This document shows, one piece after another, positions 1 to 8,706 of a stretch of DNA of 38,299 nt. The notes beneath the pieces are model-generated. The model was not told the origin of the DNA and made no database searches. It was given only the letters and a program-made list of their open reading frames with translations. A program made the position numbers and the translations under genes. The stretch is from positions 1-38,299 of the forward strand of contig NZ_JASISS010000029.1 of assembly GCF_030063195.1 (NCBI RefSeq). The letters run 5' to 3'. This DNA comes from Cryobacterium sp. PH31-AA6. GTDB lineage: Bacteria; Actinomycetota; Actinomycetes; Actinomycetales; Microbacteriaceae. How positions within the stretch are numbered: position 1 is the stretch's first letter; each line of letters starts with the position of its first letter.

Positions 1-49
1 GCCGACGGGGTGGTCGGGGGCCCCGCCGCCGCCTCCGGGTGCGAGTGGG

Positions 50-1573
50 TTAGAAGAAGCCCAGCGGCTTTTCTGAGTAGGACACGAGCAGGTTCTTCGT
101 CTGCTGGTAGTGGCCGAGGGCGAGCTTGTTGTTCTCGCGGCCGATCCCCGAGCTCTTGTAGCCGCCGAACGCCGCGCCGGCCGGGTAGTGGTGGTAGTTG
201 TTGATCCAGACCCGGCCGGCGTGGATGTCCCGTCCGGCCCGGTAGGCCACGTTGCCGTTGCGCGACCAGACTCCGGCGCCGAGCCCGTAAAGGTTGTCGT
301 TGGCGATTGAGATGGCGTCCTCATAGTCGGTGAAGCTCGTCACGGCCAGCACCGGGCCGAAGATCTCCTCCTGGAAGATGCGCATGGTGTTGTTGCCCTC
401 GAAGATGGTCGGCTCCACATAGAAGCCTCCGCTCAGGTCGCCGCCGAGGTCGACCCGCTCGCCGCCGAGCGCGAGACGGGCACCCTCCTGCTTGCCGATG
501 TCGATGTAGGAGAGAATCTTCTCCAGCTGGTCGTTGCTGGCCTGCGCGCCGACCTGGGTGTCGGTATCGAGCGGGTTGCCCTGGATTGCCTTGCGGGTGC
601 GTTCGACGGCCTCGGCGAGAAAGCTCTCGTAGATCGGTTTCTGCAGCAGCGCCCGGCTGGGCGCCGTGCACACCTCGCCCTGGTTGAAGGCGAAGAGCAC
701 GAAACCCTCCTGGGCCTTGTCATAGAAACTGTCCCGCTCCTGGGCCACGTCGCTGAAGAAGATGTTTGCGCTCTTCCCGCCGAGTTCGACGGTGGCGGGG
801 ATGATGTTGGCACTGGCGTACTGGAGGATCAGCCGACCGGTGCTCGTCTCACCGGTGAAGGCGATCTTGCGGATGCGCGGCGACGAGGCGAGCGGCTTGC
901 CGGCCTCCAGGCCGAAACCGTTGACGATGTTGAGCACGCCGGGCGGGAGGATGTCGCCGATCAGTTCGATCAGCACCATGATCGAGACGGGCGTTTGCTC
1001 GGCCGGTTTCATCACGATCGCGTTGCCCGCGGCGAGGGCGGGGGCGAGCTTCCAGACCGCCATCAGGATCGGGAAGTTCCAGGGGATGATCTGGCCGACG
1101 ACGCCGAGCGGCTCGTGGAACTGGTACGAGACCGTGTCGTTGTCGAGTTCGGCGTGGTCGCCGTCCTGGGAGCGGATCGCGGCCGCGAAGTAGCGGAAGT
1201 GGTCGGAGGCGAGGGGCAGGTCCGCGTTCAGCGGTTCCCGAATCGGCTTGCCGTTGTCCCAGGTCTCGGCGACGGCGAGCATCTCGAGGTTGGCGTCGAT
1301 CACGTCCGCGATCTTGTTGAGCACGGCGGCGCGCTCCGTGGCGGTGGTCTTGCCCCAGGCCGGTGCGGCCCGGTGCGCGGCGTCCAGGGCCAGCTCGATG
1401 TCTTCGGCCGTTCCCCTGGCCACCTCAGCAAACGGCTTGCCGTCGACCGGGGAGATGTCCTCGAAGTACTGGCCCTTGACGGGCTTGACCCACCCGCCGT
1501 TGATCCAGTTCTCATACCGGGGCTTGAAGGTGACTAGCGAGCCGGGGGTTCCGGGCTGGGAATAGACGGTCAT
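50..1573 (-). CDS. exaC: Aldehyde dehydrogenase, ExaC/AldB type
   Basis: This 507-residue cytosolic NAD(P)-dependent aldehyde dehydrogenase probably oxidises acetaldehyde or another short aldehyde to the acid. The family fold is complete: an IPWNFP motif around Asn166, the general base Glu263 in VELGGK, and the nucleophile Cys302 in FNQGEVC. The C-terminal SSGIGREN segment is also present. The opening residues, with an INGGW segment followed by SPVDGKPF, resemble the AldB/ExaC branch. A GAGGAG ribosome site lies about 7 nt before the ATG. The GAF regulator at 1654-3039 is directly upstream on the same strand, 80 bp away, an arrangement often seen for actinobacterial alcohol/aldehyde oxidation genes. 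The exact substrate cannot be read from sequence. The 49 bases left of the stop show no supportable feature. Confidence 0.93.
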   Translation of the reverse strand: MTVYSQPGTPGSLVTFKPRYENWINGGWVKPVKGQYFEDISPVDGKPFAEVARGTAEDIELALDAAHRAAPAWGKTTATERAAVLNKIADVIDANLEMLAVAETWDNGKPIREPLNADLPLASDHFRYFAAAIRSQDGDHAELDNDTVSYQFHEPLGVVGQIIPWNFPILMAVWKLAPALAAGNAIVMKPAEQTPVSIMVLIELIGDILPPGVLNIVNGFGLEAGKPLASSPRIRKIAFTGETSTGRLILQYASANIIPATVELGGKSANIFFSDVAQERDSFYDKAQEGFVLFAFNQGEVCTAPSRALLQKPIYESFLAEAVERTRKAIQGNPLDTDTQVGAQASNDQLEKILSYIDIGKQEGARLALGGERVDLGGDLSGGFYVEPTIFEGNNTMRIFQEEIFGPVLAVTSFTDYEDAISIANDNLYGLGAGVWSRNGNVAYRAGRDIHAGRVWINNYHHYPAGAAFGGYKSSGIGRENNKLALGHYQQTKNLLVSYSEKPLGFF

Positions 1574-1653
1574 GTTCTCTCCTCGTCGACGACATTGTCG
1601 GGGGTTCCGCGTGCTGCGGACCTGGCGTCGAGCCTAGGAAGAAGAGGGTTGCC

Positions 1654-3039
1654 TCACCGTTGCGGAGGGTTGCGGGCCGACTCGACCGCCGCGGGAGCTT
1701 CGAGTTCCGCGGCGATCCGTTTGAGTCCGGCGACGACGGATGCCCGTTTCGGCGAGCGGGCCGGGAGCAGTTCCAGGCACGCCCGCCAGACCTCGCTGTC
1801 GTAGCTGGCCTCGTCGGTGCGCGCATATTCGAGCAGCAGCTCCGCCGACGCATCGCTGAGCATCGCCTCGCGCAGTCGCGCGCTGACCTCCGCCCTGATC
1901 GCGTCGATGCCCGGCGCCGTCGAGCTCGGCAGCACGGGCCCTCGGTACGCCGCGAGAGCCACCCGGTGCGCTCCGCGTTCGAGCAGCGCCAGCACCCGCA
2001 GGGCGTCAAGGTCGACGGCGGACTCGAAGCGGTACGGCCGGGAGGCGATGCCCAGCCGCGGGGCCGCCTGTTCGAGCACCCGGCGAAGGCGCACCATTTC
2101 GGCGCGCAGGTTGTCCACCGACCCGGACTGATCGGAGAGCAGCAGCGCCAGCCGGTCGGCGGATAGCCCGTCGCGGTTCCAGGCCAGCAGGGTGAGGATC
2201 TCGGCGTGCCGCGGGCTGATCACGGTGGTGACCTCCCCGGTATCGAGTCGTCCATGATCCCGGCCCAACACGTCCAGGCGCGTGGGCAGGGCCCGGGGCG
2301 GAGCGGCGGGCGGTCGCGTGAGTGTCGGGGCGGGAAGGGGTCCGTCCACGGTGGTCCGGCCGGGCGGGCGGCGGCTCAGCCGCTGGATGCGCAGTTCGGT
2401 CTCCATCGCGGCCACGGCGGCTTCGACCAGCGGGAGGGTCTGTGGCGCCACGGCGTCCGCTCCGCCGGTGATGTCGATGACCCCGAGGATCGTCCCGGTG
2501 TCCGGGTCGTGGATCGGCACCGCGGTGCAACTCCACGGGTGGGCGAGCTGGCTGAAGTGCTCGGCGCGCTGGATCTGGATTCCGTGATCGAGGGCCAGCG
2601 CCGTGCCGGGCGCACTGGTGCCGACCCGGCGCTCCGACCAGTCCGAGCCCTCGACGAAATGCATCCCCTCGGCCTTCCGCCGCACGACACGGTCGCCGTC
2701 GATCCACAGAACACGGCCGTGTTCGTCGCCGATGGCCACGATCAGGCCCGCGGCGAAGGCGTGGCGGATCAGGAGATTGTGCACAACGGGCAGCACGGCG
2801 GCCAGCGGATGCCGGTCGCGAAGTTCCCTGAGCTCCTCGGCGCTGAGCTCGGACTCCGGCGCCAGCTTAGACGGGTCGAGGCGGAGGCTCAGCGACCGGT
2901 CCCAGGACTCCTGCACCAGCCGGCGCACACCGTTCTGCACGATCCGGTCGGTGAGTGCGGCCTCGTGAGCCTGTTCCAGCTTCAGGAAGAGGTCGGGTCT
3001 CGGGTCGCTGGTGGGCCCGACGGTCCATGGACTCGGCAT
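1654..3039 (-). CDS. GAF-domain transcriptional regulator with SARP-like C-terminus
   Basis: This protein of about 461 residues is a probable one-component regulator of the neighbouring aldehyde dehydrogenase. The N-terminal half (about 60-215) resembles the AcoR-type GAF sensor seen beside acetoin and alcohol oxidation genes. A Pro/Arg-rich linker follows (about 225-260). The C-terminal part (about 265-460) looks like a winged helix (SPRHAEILTLLAW, then VDNLRAEMVRLRRVL) followed by helices reminiscent of the BTAD domain of SARP regulators. There is no AAA+ sigma54-activation domain and no Fis-type helix, so it is not a classical AcoR. A GTG at 3045 is in frame, but it overlaps the GGAGG ribosome site at 3045-3049; the ATG at 3039, 5 nt after that site, is therefore the better start. 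The SARP-like reading is by eye only. Confidence 0.82.
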   Translation of the reverse strand: MPSPWTVGPTSDPRPDLFLKLEQAHEAALTDRIVQNGVRRLVQESWDRSLSLRLDPSKLAPESELSAEELRELRDRHPLAAVLPVVHNLLIRHAFAAGLIVAIGDEHGRVLWIDGDRVVRRKAEGMHFVEGSDWSERRVGTSAPGTALALDHGIQIQRAEHFSQLAHPWSCTAVPIHDPDTGTILGVIDITGGADAVAPQTLPLVEAAVAAMETELRIQRLSRRPPGRTTVDGPLPAPTLTRPPAAPPRALPTRLDVLGRDHGRLDTGEVTTVISPRHAEILTLLAWNRDGLSADRLALLLSDQSGSVDNLRAEMVRLRRVLEQAAPRLGIASRPYRFESAVDLDALRVLALLERGAHRVALAAYRGPVLPSSTAPGIDAIRAEVSARLREAMLSDASAELLLEYARTDEASYDSEVWRACLELLPARSPKRASVVAGLKRIAAELEAPAAVESARNPPQR

Positions 3040-3091
3040 TCCCACCTCCGATCGGCTTTGGTCAGGGGTGACCGGCGAACTGGGCCCGGTC

Positions 3092-3113
3092 GAGTGTCAG
3101 TCTAGACACACTC
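3092..3113. promoter_or_regulatory. Dyad upstream of the GAF regulator, candidate operator
   Basis: GAGTGT and ACACTC are separated by 10 bases, giving a perfect 6-bp dyad about 55 bp upstream of the regulator start and 36 bp beyond the aroB stop. The placement would suit autoregulation. It is short enough to occur by chance. Confidence 0.3.
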
Positions 3114-3149
3114 TCCCCACGAAGGGACCGTCGGAGGGACAGAACGAGG

Positions 3150-4271
3150 TCAGGACCCGATTTCCTGGTACGCGGCGAAGAGGAGCGACGTGTCCGGGCC
3201 CTCGAGCACGGTCGGCTTTCCGATGTCGTCGAGCACGATGAACCGGAGCATCCCACTGCGGGTCTTCTTGTCCCGCTGCATGGTGGCCAGGAGGGTGTTC
3301 CAGCGGCCGACCGGGTAGCTGGTCGGCAGGGTGAGGGACTCGAGGATGCTTCGGTGCCGGTCGACGGCCTCGTCGGACAGTCGCCCGCTCAGTCGGGCCA
3401 GCTCGGCGGCGAACATCATCCCCACCGCGACGGCCGCACCGTGGCGCCAGCCGTAGCGTTCCGCGTGCTCGACGGCGTGGCCGAGGGTGTGACCGTAGTT
3501 GAGAATCTCGCGGAGCCCGGACTCCTTGAAGTCCTCGCCGACGACGCGCGCCTTCATCTCGATGGAGAGTTCCATCACCCGGCGGAATTGCGGTGTCGTC
3601 GGGTCAGTCACCGCAGCGACATCCGCCTCGACGATGTCGAGGATCTCCGGCACCTGGATGAAGCCGGCCTTCACGATCTCGGCGAAGCCGGCCAGGATCT
3701 CGTTCCGTGGAAGGTCGTCGAGGGTATCGAGGTCGCAGATCACGGCGGTCGGAGCGTAGAAGGTGCCGACCAGGTTCTTGCCCTCCGCGGTGTTGATGCC
3801 GTTCTTGCCTCCGACGGCGGCATCGACCATGCCGAGCACGCTGGTCGGGATCTGGACGAGGCGCACGCCGCGCAGCCAGGTCGCGGCGACGAAGCCGGCC
3901 AGGTCGGTGACGGCCCCGCCGCCGAAACCGATCACGGCGTCGGTGCGGCTGAAATCGGCCTGTCCCATCACCTGCCAGCAGAATGCGGCGACTTCGACGC
4001 GTTTTGCGGCCTCGGCGTCGGGGACCTCGGCGATCAGGACCTCGTAGCGGCCGAGGAGGCTCTCCCGCAGGGCGACGGCCCGTGCGCCGAGGGTGGAGGT
4101 GTGCACGATCAGCACCTTGGCGACCTTGTCGCCGAGTTGCTCGCTCACGTCGGCGACGAGGCCGCGGCCGACGAGAACCGGGTATGGTTCGGCACCCTTC
4201 ACCCGGATCACGGTCGTTTCGGTGCTCTCGGGGGTCGATTCGGTGGGCTCAGGCACAGTTGTTTCGGTCAC
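3150..4271 (-). CDS. aroB: 3-dehydroquinate synthase
   Basis: AroB converts DAHP to 3-dehydroquinate, the second step of the shikimate pathway, in the cytosol with NAD and a divalent metal. The 373-residue protein has the NAD-binding GFGGGAVTD segment (about 115-123) and the expected metal ligands Glu198 (FAEIVK), His261 (GHTLGH) and His277 (WRHG). Lys/Asn residues of GGKNGINT are present. The first 20 residues are rich in Thr, Glu and Pro and precede the conserved fold, so they may be a dispensable tail or the true start may lie slightly downstream. It is the last gene of the aroE-aroC-aroK-aroB series and overlaps aroK by 4 bases (ATGA), which implies translational coupling. Confidence 0.97.
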   Translation of the reverse strand: MTETTVPEPTESTPESTETTVIRVKGAEPYPVLVGRGLVADVSEQLGDKVAKVLIVHTSTLGARAVALRESLLGRYEVLIAEVPDAEAAKRVEVAAFCWQVMGQADFSRTDAVIGFGGGAVTDLAGFVAATWLRGVRLVQIPTSVLGMVDAAVGGKNGINTAEGKNLVGTFYAPTAVICDLDTLDDLPRNEILAGFAEIVKAGFIQVPEILDIVEADVAAVTDPTTPQFRRVMELSIEMKARVVGEDFKESGLREILNYGHTLGHAVEHAERYGWRHGAAVAVGMMFAAELARLSGRLSDEAVDRHRSILESLTLPTSYPVGRWNTLLATMQRDKKTRSGMLRFIVLDDIGKPTVLEGPDTSLLFAAYQEIGS

Positions 4272-4828
4272 GATCTCTTTCTTACCCAGGTCACGACGTC
4301 TCTGGCGATGACGTCAAGCGGTCGGTGTGAGGTGTCGAAGCGCGCGGTCGCCAACGCTTCGTAGAGGGGCCGACGTTCGGCGTAGATGCGTTTCCAGTCC
4401 GCGAGGCCGTCCTTCAGCAGCGGGCGCTTCCCGCCGCCGATGCGCGCCCTGACCGCCTTCGCGGACACACTCAGGTAGATCACGGTGCACCGGGCCAGGG
4501 CGGTCTGGGTTGCCGGGTCAAGCACGGCTCCCCCGCCGAGGGAGACGACGGCGTCTTCGGCGATGGCATCGGCCACCGCCGTTCGTTCCAGCGCGCGGAA
4601 GTGCTCCTCCCCGTGCTGCTCGAAGATCTCGCGGATGGCCCCGTGTTCGGCGACGATCCGGGTGTCCGTGTCGATGAAGGGTAACTCGAGTGCCCGGGCG
4701 ACGCGGCGGCCGACCTTCGATTTTCCCGAGGCCATCGGTCCGATCAGCACCAGTGGGAGCAACGGATGATCCGTCTCGCTCTCCACCCCGCCCCGTCCTG
4801 GGCCGACCGGCTGGCCGGGTCGGCTCAC
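4268..4828 (-). CDS. aroK: Shikimate kinase
   Basis: AroK phosphorylates shikimate to shikimate 3-phosphate using ATP. The 186-residue protein is a P-loop NMP-kinase fold with Walker A GPMASGKS at residues 30-37, the shikimate-binding Asp in FIDTD (51-55), the SLGGGA loop (about 97-101), and a lid region with KRPLL. About 22 residues precede the usual N-terminus. The GTG start at 4828 overlaps the aroC stop (GTGA), and the end overlaps aroB, so the kinase is translationally coupled on both sides. An internal start nearer the P-loop cannot be excluded, but the overlap supports the GTG. Confidence 0.96.
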   Translation of the reverse strand: MSRPGQPVGPGRGGVESETDHPLLPLVLIGPMASGKSKVGRRVARALELPFIDTDTRIVAEHGAIREIFEQHGEEHFRALERTAVADAIAEDAVVSLGGGAVLDPATQTALARCTVIYLSVSAKAVRARIGGGKRPLLKDGLADWKRIYAERRPLYEALATARFDTSHRPLDVIARDVVTWVRKRS

Positions 4829-6033
4829 AGGGACGCGTCGCTCGACGCGCCCGTTTTGAGGTTCTCGGGGATGTGCTCGAGGTAGGACTCGAGGTTGCGC
4901 CGAGTCTCGTCGATGGAGTCGCCACCGAACTTCTCGAGCACAGAGTTGGCGAGCACGAGCGCGACCATCGCCTCGGCGACCACGCCGGCGGCCGGCACGG
5001 CGCAGACATCCGAGCGCTGGTGATGGGCGGGGGCGGCCTCGCTCGTGGCCACATCGACGGTGCGCAGGGCCCGCGGAATCGTGGCGATGGGCTTCATGCC
5101 GGCGCGCACGCGCAGCACGGTTCCGGTGCTCATCCCGCCTTCGGTGCCGCCGGCCTTGTCGCTGACACGTTGGATCCGGCCGTCGGCCTGGACGAGTTCG
5201 TCATGGGCGTCGGAGCCGCGCCGGGTGGTGGTGAGAAAACCGTCGCCGACCTCGACCCCCTTGATCGCCTGGATGCCCATCAACGCCGCCGCGAGCTGGG
5301 AGTCGAGGCGACGGTCCCAGTGCACGAACGAGCCGAGTCCGGGCGGGAGGTTGTAGGCGAGCACCTCGACGACACCGCCGAGCGTGTCGCCGTCCTTGTG
5401 GGCCTGGTCCACCTCGGAAACCATCAGCGCAGAGGTGGCCGGGTCAAAGCAGCGCAGCGGGTCGTCGTCGAGCGCGGCGACGTCGGCGAGGGTCGGCAGC
5501 GGGGACCCCTCCGGCACGCGAACCGGCCCGATCGCGAGAGTGTGGCTGACCAGGGTGATGCCGAGTTCGGCGAGGAACGACCTGGCGATCGCGCCCAGCG
5601 CGACCCGGGCGGCGGTCTCCCGTGCGCTGGCGCGTTCAAGCACCGGGCGGGCCTCGTCGAAGCCGTACTTCTGCATGCCGGCCAGGTCGGCGTGGCCGGG
5701 CCGCGGGCGGGTGAGCGGTGCGCCTCGACCGCGGGTGGTCGCCGCGGCGTCCACCGGTTCCGGGTTCATCACGTCGACCCATTTGGGCCATTCGGTGTTG
5801 CCGATCCGCAGGGCCACCGGCCCGCCGAGGGTGAAACCGTGGCGTACTCCGCCGGAGACGTTCAGTTCGTCCTGTTCGAACGACATCCGGGCGCCTCGGC
5901 CGTAACCGAGTTTCCGGCGCGCCAGATCGAGGCGGATCGCATCAAGAGTGACCGGGATTCCAGCGGGCAAACCCTCGACAATGGCGATGAGTTCGGGGCC
6001 GTGGGACTCTCCGGCGGTGAGCCAACGAAGCAT
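4825..6033 (-). CDS. aroC: Chorismate synthase
   Basis: AroC catalyses the last shikimate-pathway step, EPSP to chorismate, and needs reduced FMN. The 402-residue length is normal. Diagnostic segments are present: TAGESHG at residues 6-12, RPRPGHADL near 130, [10 protein letters not shown] near 155, and a C-terminal [12 protein letters not shown] near 340. It sits 4 bp downstream of aroE and overlaps aroK, so aroE, aroC, aroK and aroB are very likely one transcript. EPSP synthase (aroA) and DAHP synthase are not in this window and must be elsewhere. Confidence 0.98.
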   Translation of the reverse strand: MLRWLTAGESHGPELIAIVEGLPAGIPVTLDAIRLDLARRKLGYGRGARMSFEQDELNVSGGVRHGFTLGGPVALRIGNTEWPKWVDVMNPEPVDAAATTRGRGAPLTRPRPGHADLAGMQKYGFDEARPVLERASARETAARVALGAIARSFLAELGITLVSHTLAIGPVRVPEGSPLPTLADVAALDDDPLRCFDPATSALMVSEVDQAHKDGDTLGGVVEVLAYNLPPGLGSFVHWDRRLDSQLAAALMGIQAIKGVEVGDGFLTTTRRGSDAHDELVQADGRIQRVSDKAGGTEGGMSTGTVLRVRAGMKPIATIPRALRTVDVATSEAAPAHHQRSDVCAVPAAGVVAEAMVALVLANSVLEKFGGDSIDETRRNLESYLEHIPENLKTGASSDASL

Positions 6034-6037
6034 GGGC

Positions 6038-6928
6038 CTATTCTTTCACAGGCTGTCGGGCCAGCGCGCCGCGCATGGCGGCCAGTACCGCGTCCTCGTC
6101 GGGCAATGGTTCGAATGGGTCCCCGGCCACGAAGATTCGCACCTGCACGAGGGCCTGCTGGAGCAGCAGTTCCAGCCCGGAGATCACGGTTCCGCCCGCC
6201 CGGAGCCAGGACGAGGCGAGCTCGCTCGGCCACGGCGAGTAGCTCACGTCGAAGAGCAGCGCCCGCCGGCGCAGTTCCGCAGGGAACTCGTCCCGGGGAG
6301 TGACCCCGCCGGGCAACGTGCAGATCACGAGATCGCTGTCGCGGCCGGGCTCCGACGTGCCGGCCCAGGAGGAGACCGAGACGACGACACCGACGTTACG
6401 GCCCAACAGGACGAGCGGCGCGGCCTTCGCGGGCGTGCGCGCGAGCACCTCGACGGTCTCCGCCCCCAGTTCGGCGGCCGCGACGACCGCCGACGCCGCG
6501 GTCGCGCCGGCGCCGAGGACGCTCACCCGTCGGGCGCTCCGCATCCCGGCGTCGGCCAGGGCCCGCACCAGGCCGGTGACGTCCGTATTGAAGCCGTGCA
6601 GGGTGCGCCGGCCGTCATTCGCGCCGATGAGGACGGTGTTCGCCGCGCCGGTCACGGTGGCGAGTTTGTCCACGCTGTCGAGCTGGCCGAGGGCCTCCTG
6701 CTTCAACGGCATGGTCAGGGACAGGCCGCGCCAGTCGGTGCCGAGGCCGCCGAGAAAGTCCGCCAGGCCGCCGGCCGGAACGTCGATGGCGTCATAGCGC
6801 CAGTCCAATCCGAGTGCGGCATACGCGGCCCGGTGCAGGGCAGGCGACTGCGAGTGCGCGATCGGCGAGCCGAGCACGGCGAGCCTCGCCTCCGCGGGGG
6901 CCTCGGCGAACGAGGGGGAATCAACCAT
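6038..6928 (-). CDS. aroE: Shikimate dehydrogenase
   Basis: AroE reduces 3-dehydroshikimate to shikimate, normally with NADPH. The 296-residue protein shows the substrate-binding [12 protein letters not shown] segment near residue 21, the catalytic Lys in TMPLKQ (about 74), GFNTDVTG (about 113), and the C-terminal [10 protein letters not shown]. The nucleotide loop reads [10 protein letters not shown] rather than the usual GAGGA form; the third Gly is replaced but the loop should still work. The N-terminus overlaps the 3' end of mltG by 8 bases, and aroC follows after 4 bp. Confidence 0.95.
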   Translation of the reverse strand: MVDSPSFAEAPAEARLAVLGSPIAHSQSPALHRAAYAALGLDWRYDAIDVPAGGLADFLGGLGTDWRGLSLTMPLKQEALGQLDSVDKLATVTGAANTVLIGANDGRRTLHGFNTDVTGLVRALADAGMRSARRVSVLGAGATAASAVVAAAELGAETVEVLARTPAKAAPLVLLGRNVGVVVSVSSWAGTSEPGRDSDLVICTLPGGVTPRDEFPAELRRRALLFDVSYSPWPSELASSWLRAGGTVISGLELLLQQALVQVRIFVAGDPFEPLPDEDAVLAAMRGALARQPVKE

Positions 6929-8210
6929 ATTCGGGGTGCTCCTTCATCCAGGCCTGCCATTTCACCACGGCGGCGTCGTGTTCCTCAACGGTGGTGGAGA
7001 AGATCGTCTCCCCCGTGTCGAGGTTCCAGGTGACGAAGAACAGCCAGCTGCCGTCCGCCGGGTGCAGGGCGGCGTCGATGGCGACGTCCCCCGGGTTGGA
7101 GATCGGCGCGACGGGGAGCCCGGGGTGCGCGTAGGTGTTGTATTTGTTGCCGGCGTCGGCCCGTTCGGCATCCGTCGTCGTGACCAGGTCGGTCTTGCCG
7201 GTGCCATAAGCGACGGTGGCGTCGGACTGGAGCAGCCCGCTCTGCCACTGAGCCGGGTCGAGGCGGTTGAGGAAGACCCGGGCGACCTTGTAGTAGTCGG
7301 GGGTGAGTCCGGCCTCGCGCTGGATGAGGGAGGCGAGCACGATCGTGCGCCACCGGTCGGCCGGGGCGACCCCGGCGTCGTCCAGGGCCCTGAACTGGCG
7401 ATCCACGAGGGTCTTCACCGCGTCGTGCGCCGACACGCCGGGCGGAAAGGTGTAGGTGGCGGGGAACAGGAAGCCCTCGAGCGTCGTCGCCTCGGCCGGG
7501 AGACCATAGGAGGCCACGTCGGCTGCGGCCTTGGTCAGATCGGCCAGCGGCAGGCTCGTGCCCTCGTTGATCAGCTGCAGTACGTCGACGGCGGCGGTGC
7601 CCTCAGGGACGACAACGGTTTGCTTGAGTTTGTTCGCGGGGTCGAGCAGCGCGTCCAGGGCCGCGCGGGCGCTCATCTTGGTGGAGAGCTGGTAGGCGCC
7701 CGGCTGGAACACCGGGGCGGGAGATTCCCTCAGCAGGAGACCGTAGAACGCGTCGAAGCTCTTGACCACGTCCTGGTCGGCGAGGTCCTTGGCCACATCC
7801 TGGCCGGTTTGACCGTCGTGGATGATGAAGGCCATCTTCTTCTCCCCGGTTCCGGTGTAGTCGGCCGGCCCGGACACCATGGCGACCAGTTGGGAGATCG
7901 GGCCCTGCAGGAATACCGCGGCACCGGTGGCGAGGCCGGCCAGGACCAGAAGCACGACGAGACAACCCCAGCCACCCTTTCGACTGCGCTTCTCCCTCGG
8001 CGGGGCGAGCTGGGTGCGACGGCTGGACCGGGTGCCGCCGATGTGCGAGTCCCGGGTGGTGCGCCGGGAGGGCAGAGGCTTCTCCTGGGCCGCGGCGCGA
8101 GACTCGTTCGGTCTCTCCTCCCCAGGCGCCACGCCACCGAGGAACGCGTCCCAGTCAACGGGGTCGGGTTCGCGCGGAGACCCGTCGGGCCCGGGGGGAA
8201 GATTCGGCAC
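6921..8210 (-). CDS. mltG: Endolytic murein transglycosylase
   Basis: MltG (YceG family) cleaves nascent peptidoglycan strands and is thought to set glycan chain ends. The 429-residue protein has a long charged, Pro-rich cytoplasmic N-terminus (1-80), one transmembrane helix (about 81-101, GCLVVLLVLAGLATGAAVF), and an extracytoplasmic LysM-like and catalytic domain. The catalytic Glu is Glu299 in SLIQREAG, and the conserved YNTYAHPGLP segment lies near the C-terminus. The cytoplasmic tail is longer than in Gram-negative homologues, as is common in Actinobacteria. ruvX ends 2 bp upstream and aroE overlaps downstream. Confidence 0.96.
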   Translation of the reverse strand: MPNLPPGPDGSPREPDPVDWDAFLGGVAPGEERPNESRAAAQEKPLPSRRTTRDSHIGGTRSSRRTQLAPPREKRSRKGGWGCLVVLLVLAGLATGAAVFLQGPISQLVAMVSGPADYTGTGEKKMAFIIHDGQTGQDVAKDLADQDVVKSFDAFYGLLLRESPAPVFQPGAYQLSTKMSARAALDALLDPANKLKQTVVVPEGTAAVDVLQLINEGTSLPLADLTKAAADVASYGLPAEATTLEGFLFPATYTFPPGVSAHDAVKTLVDRQFRALDDAGVAPADRWRTIVLASLIQREAGLTPDYYKVARVFLNRLDPAQWQSGLLQSDATVAYGTGKTDLVTTTDAERADAGNKYNTYAHPGLPVAPISNPGDVAIDAALHPADGSWLFFVTWNLDTGETIFSTTVEEHDAAVVKWQAWMKEHPEYG

Positions 8211-8212
8211 GG

Positions 8213-8704
8213 TTATGGCCCTTCGGTCGGAGCTGCGGACGAACCGGACGGCACCACGGGCGAACCCGGCGGCCTGCCCAGCGCCCGTTCGGTGTCCAGG
8301 GCATGTTGCAGAATTATAGTTGCGGCAACCTGGTCGACGACTGGGCGCTGCGTCTTCGCCTTCCGCCCCGCGGCCCGCAACACGGTTTGGGCGGCGACGG
8401 TGGAGAGCCGTTCGTCGACCAGGCGCACCGGCACGGCCAGTCTCCCGGCGAGCACCTCGGCGAAGCCGACGGCATCGTTGGTGGACGCGGTCCGATTACC
8501 GGAGAGCGCGAGCGGCAGGCCGACCACGACCTCGATCGCGTCGAGGTCGGCCACGATCGATTCGATTCGAACCAGGTCGGCGGTGCCGGCGTGGTCGCGA
8601 CCGACCGTTTCGATCGGGGTCGCCAGCATGCCGTGCGGGTCGCTCCGGGCCAGGCCGATCCTGGCGGTGCCGACGTCGATCCCCACCCGCACCCCGTGCC
8701 GCAC
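8213..8704 (-). CDS. ruvX: YqgF/RuvX family RNase H-fold nuclease
   Basis: This family is annotated as putative pre-16S rRNA nuclease or Holliday-junction resolvase; the RNase H-like fold is established, the physiological role less so. The 163-residue protein begins RVGIDVGTARIGLA with the first catalytic Asp at residue 9. It continues with VVVGLPLALSG, then VDERLSTVAA (second acidic residue) and a C-terminal DQVAATIILQ with the last acidic residue. It lies between alaS (2 bp) and mltG (2 bp), the standard actinobacterial order. The last 25 residues are Pro/Ser-rich and non-conserved. Confidence 0.95.
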   Translation of the reverse strand: MRHGVRVGIDVGTARIGLARSDPHGMLATPIETVGRDHAGTADLVRIESIVADLDAIEVVVGLPLALSGNRTASTNDAVGFAEVLAGRLAVPVRLVDERLSTVAAQTVLRAAGRKAKTQRPVVDQVAATIILQHALDTERALGRPPGSPVVPSGSSAAPTEGP

Positions 8705-8706
8705 AG

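Noticed and set aside
1..49. End of another gene at the left edge
   Set aside because: Too short to identify; no start, stop pattern or motif supports it.
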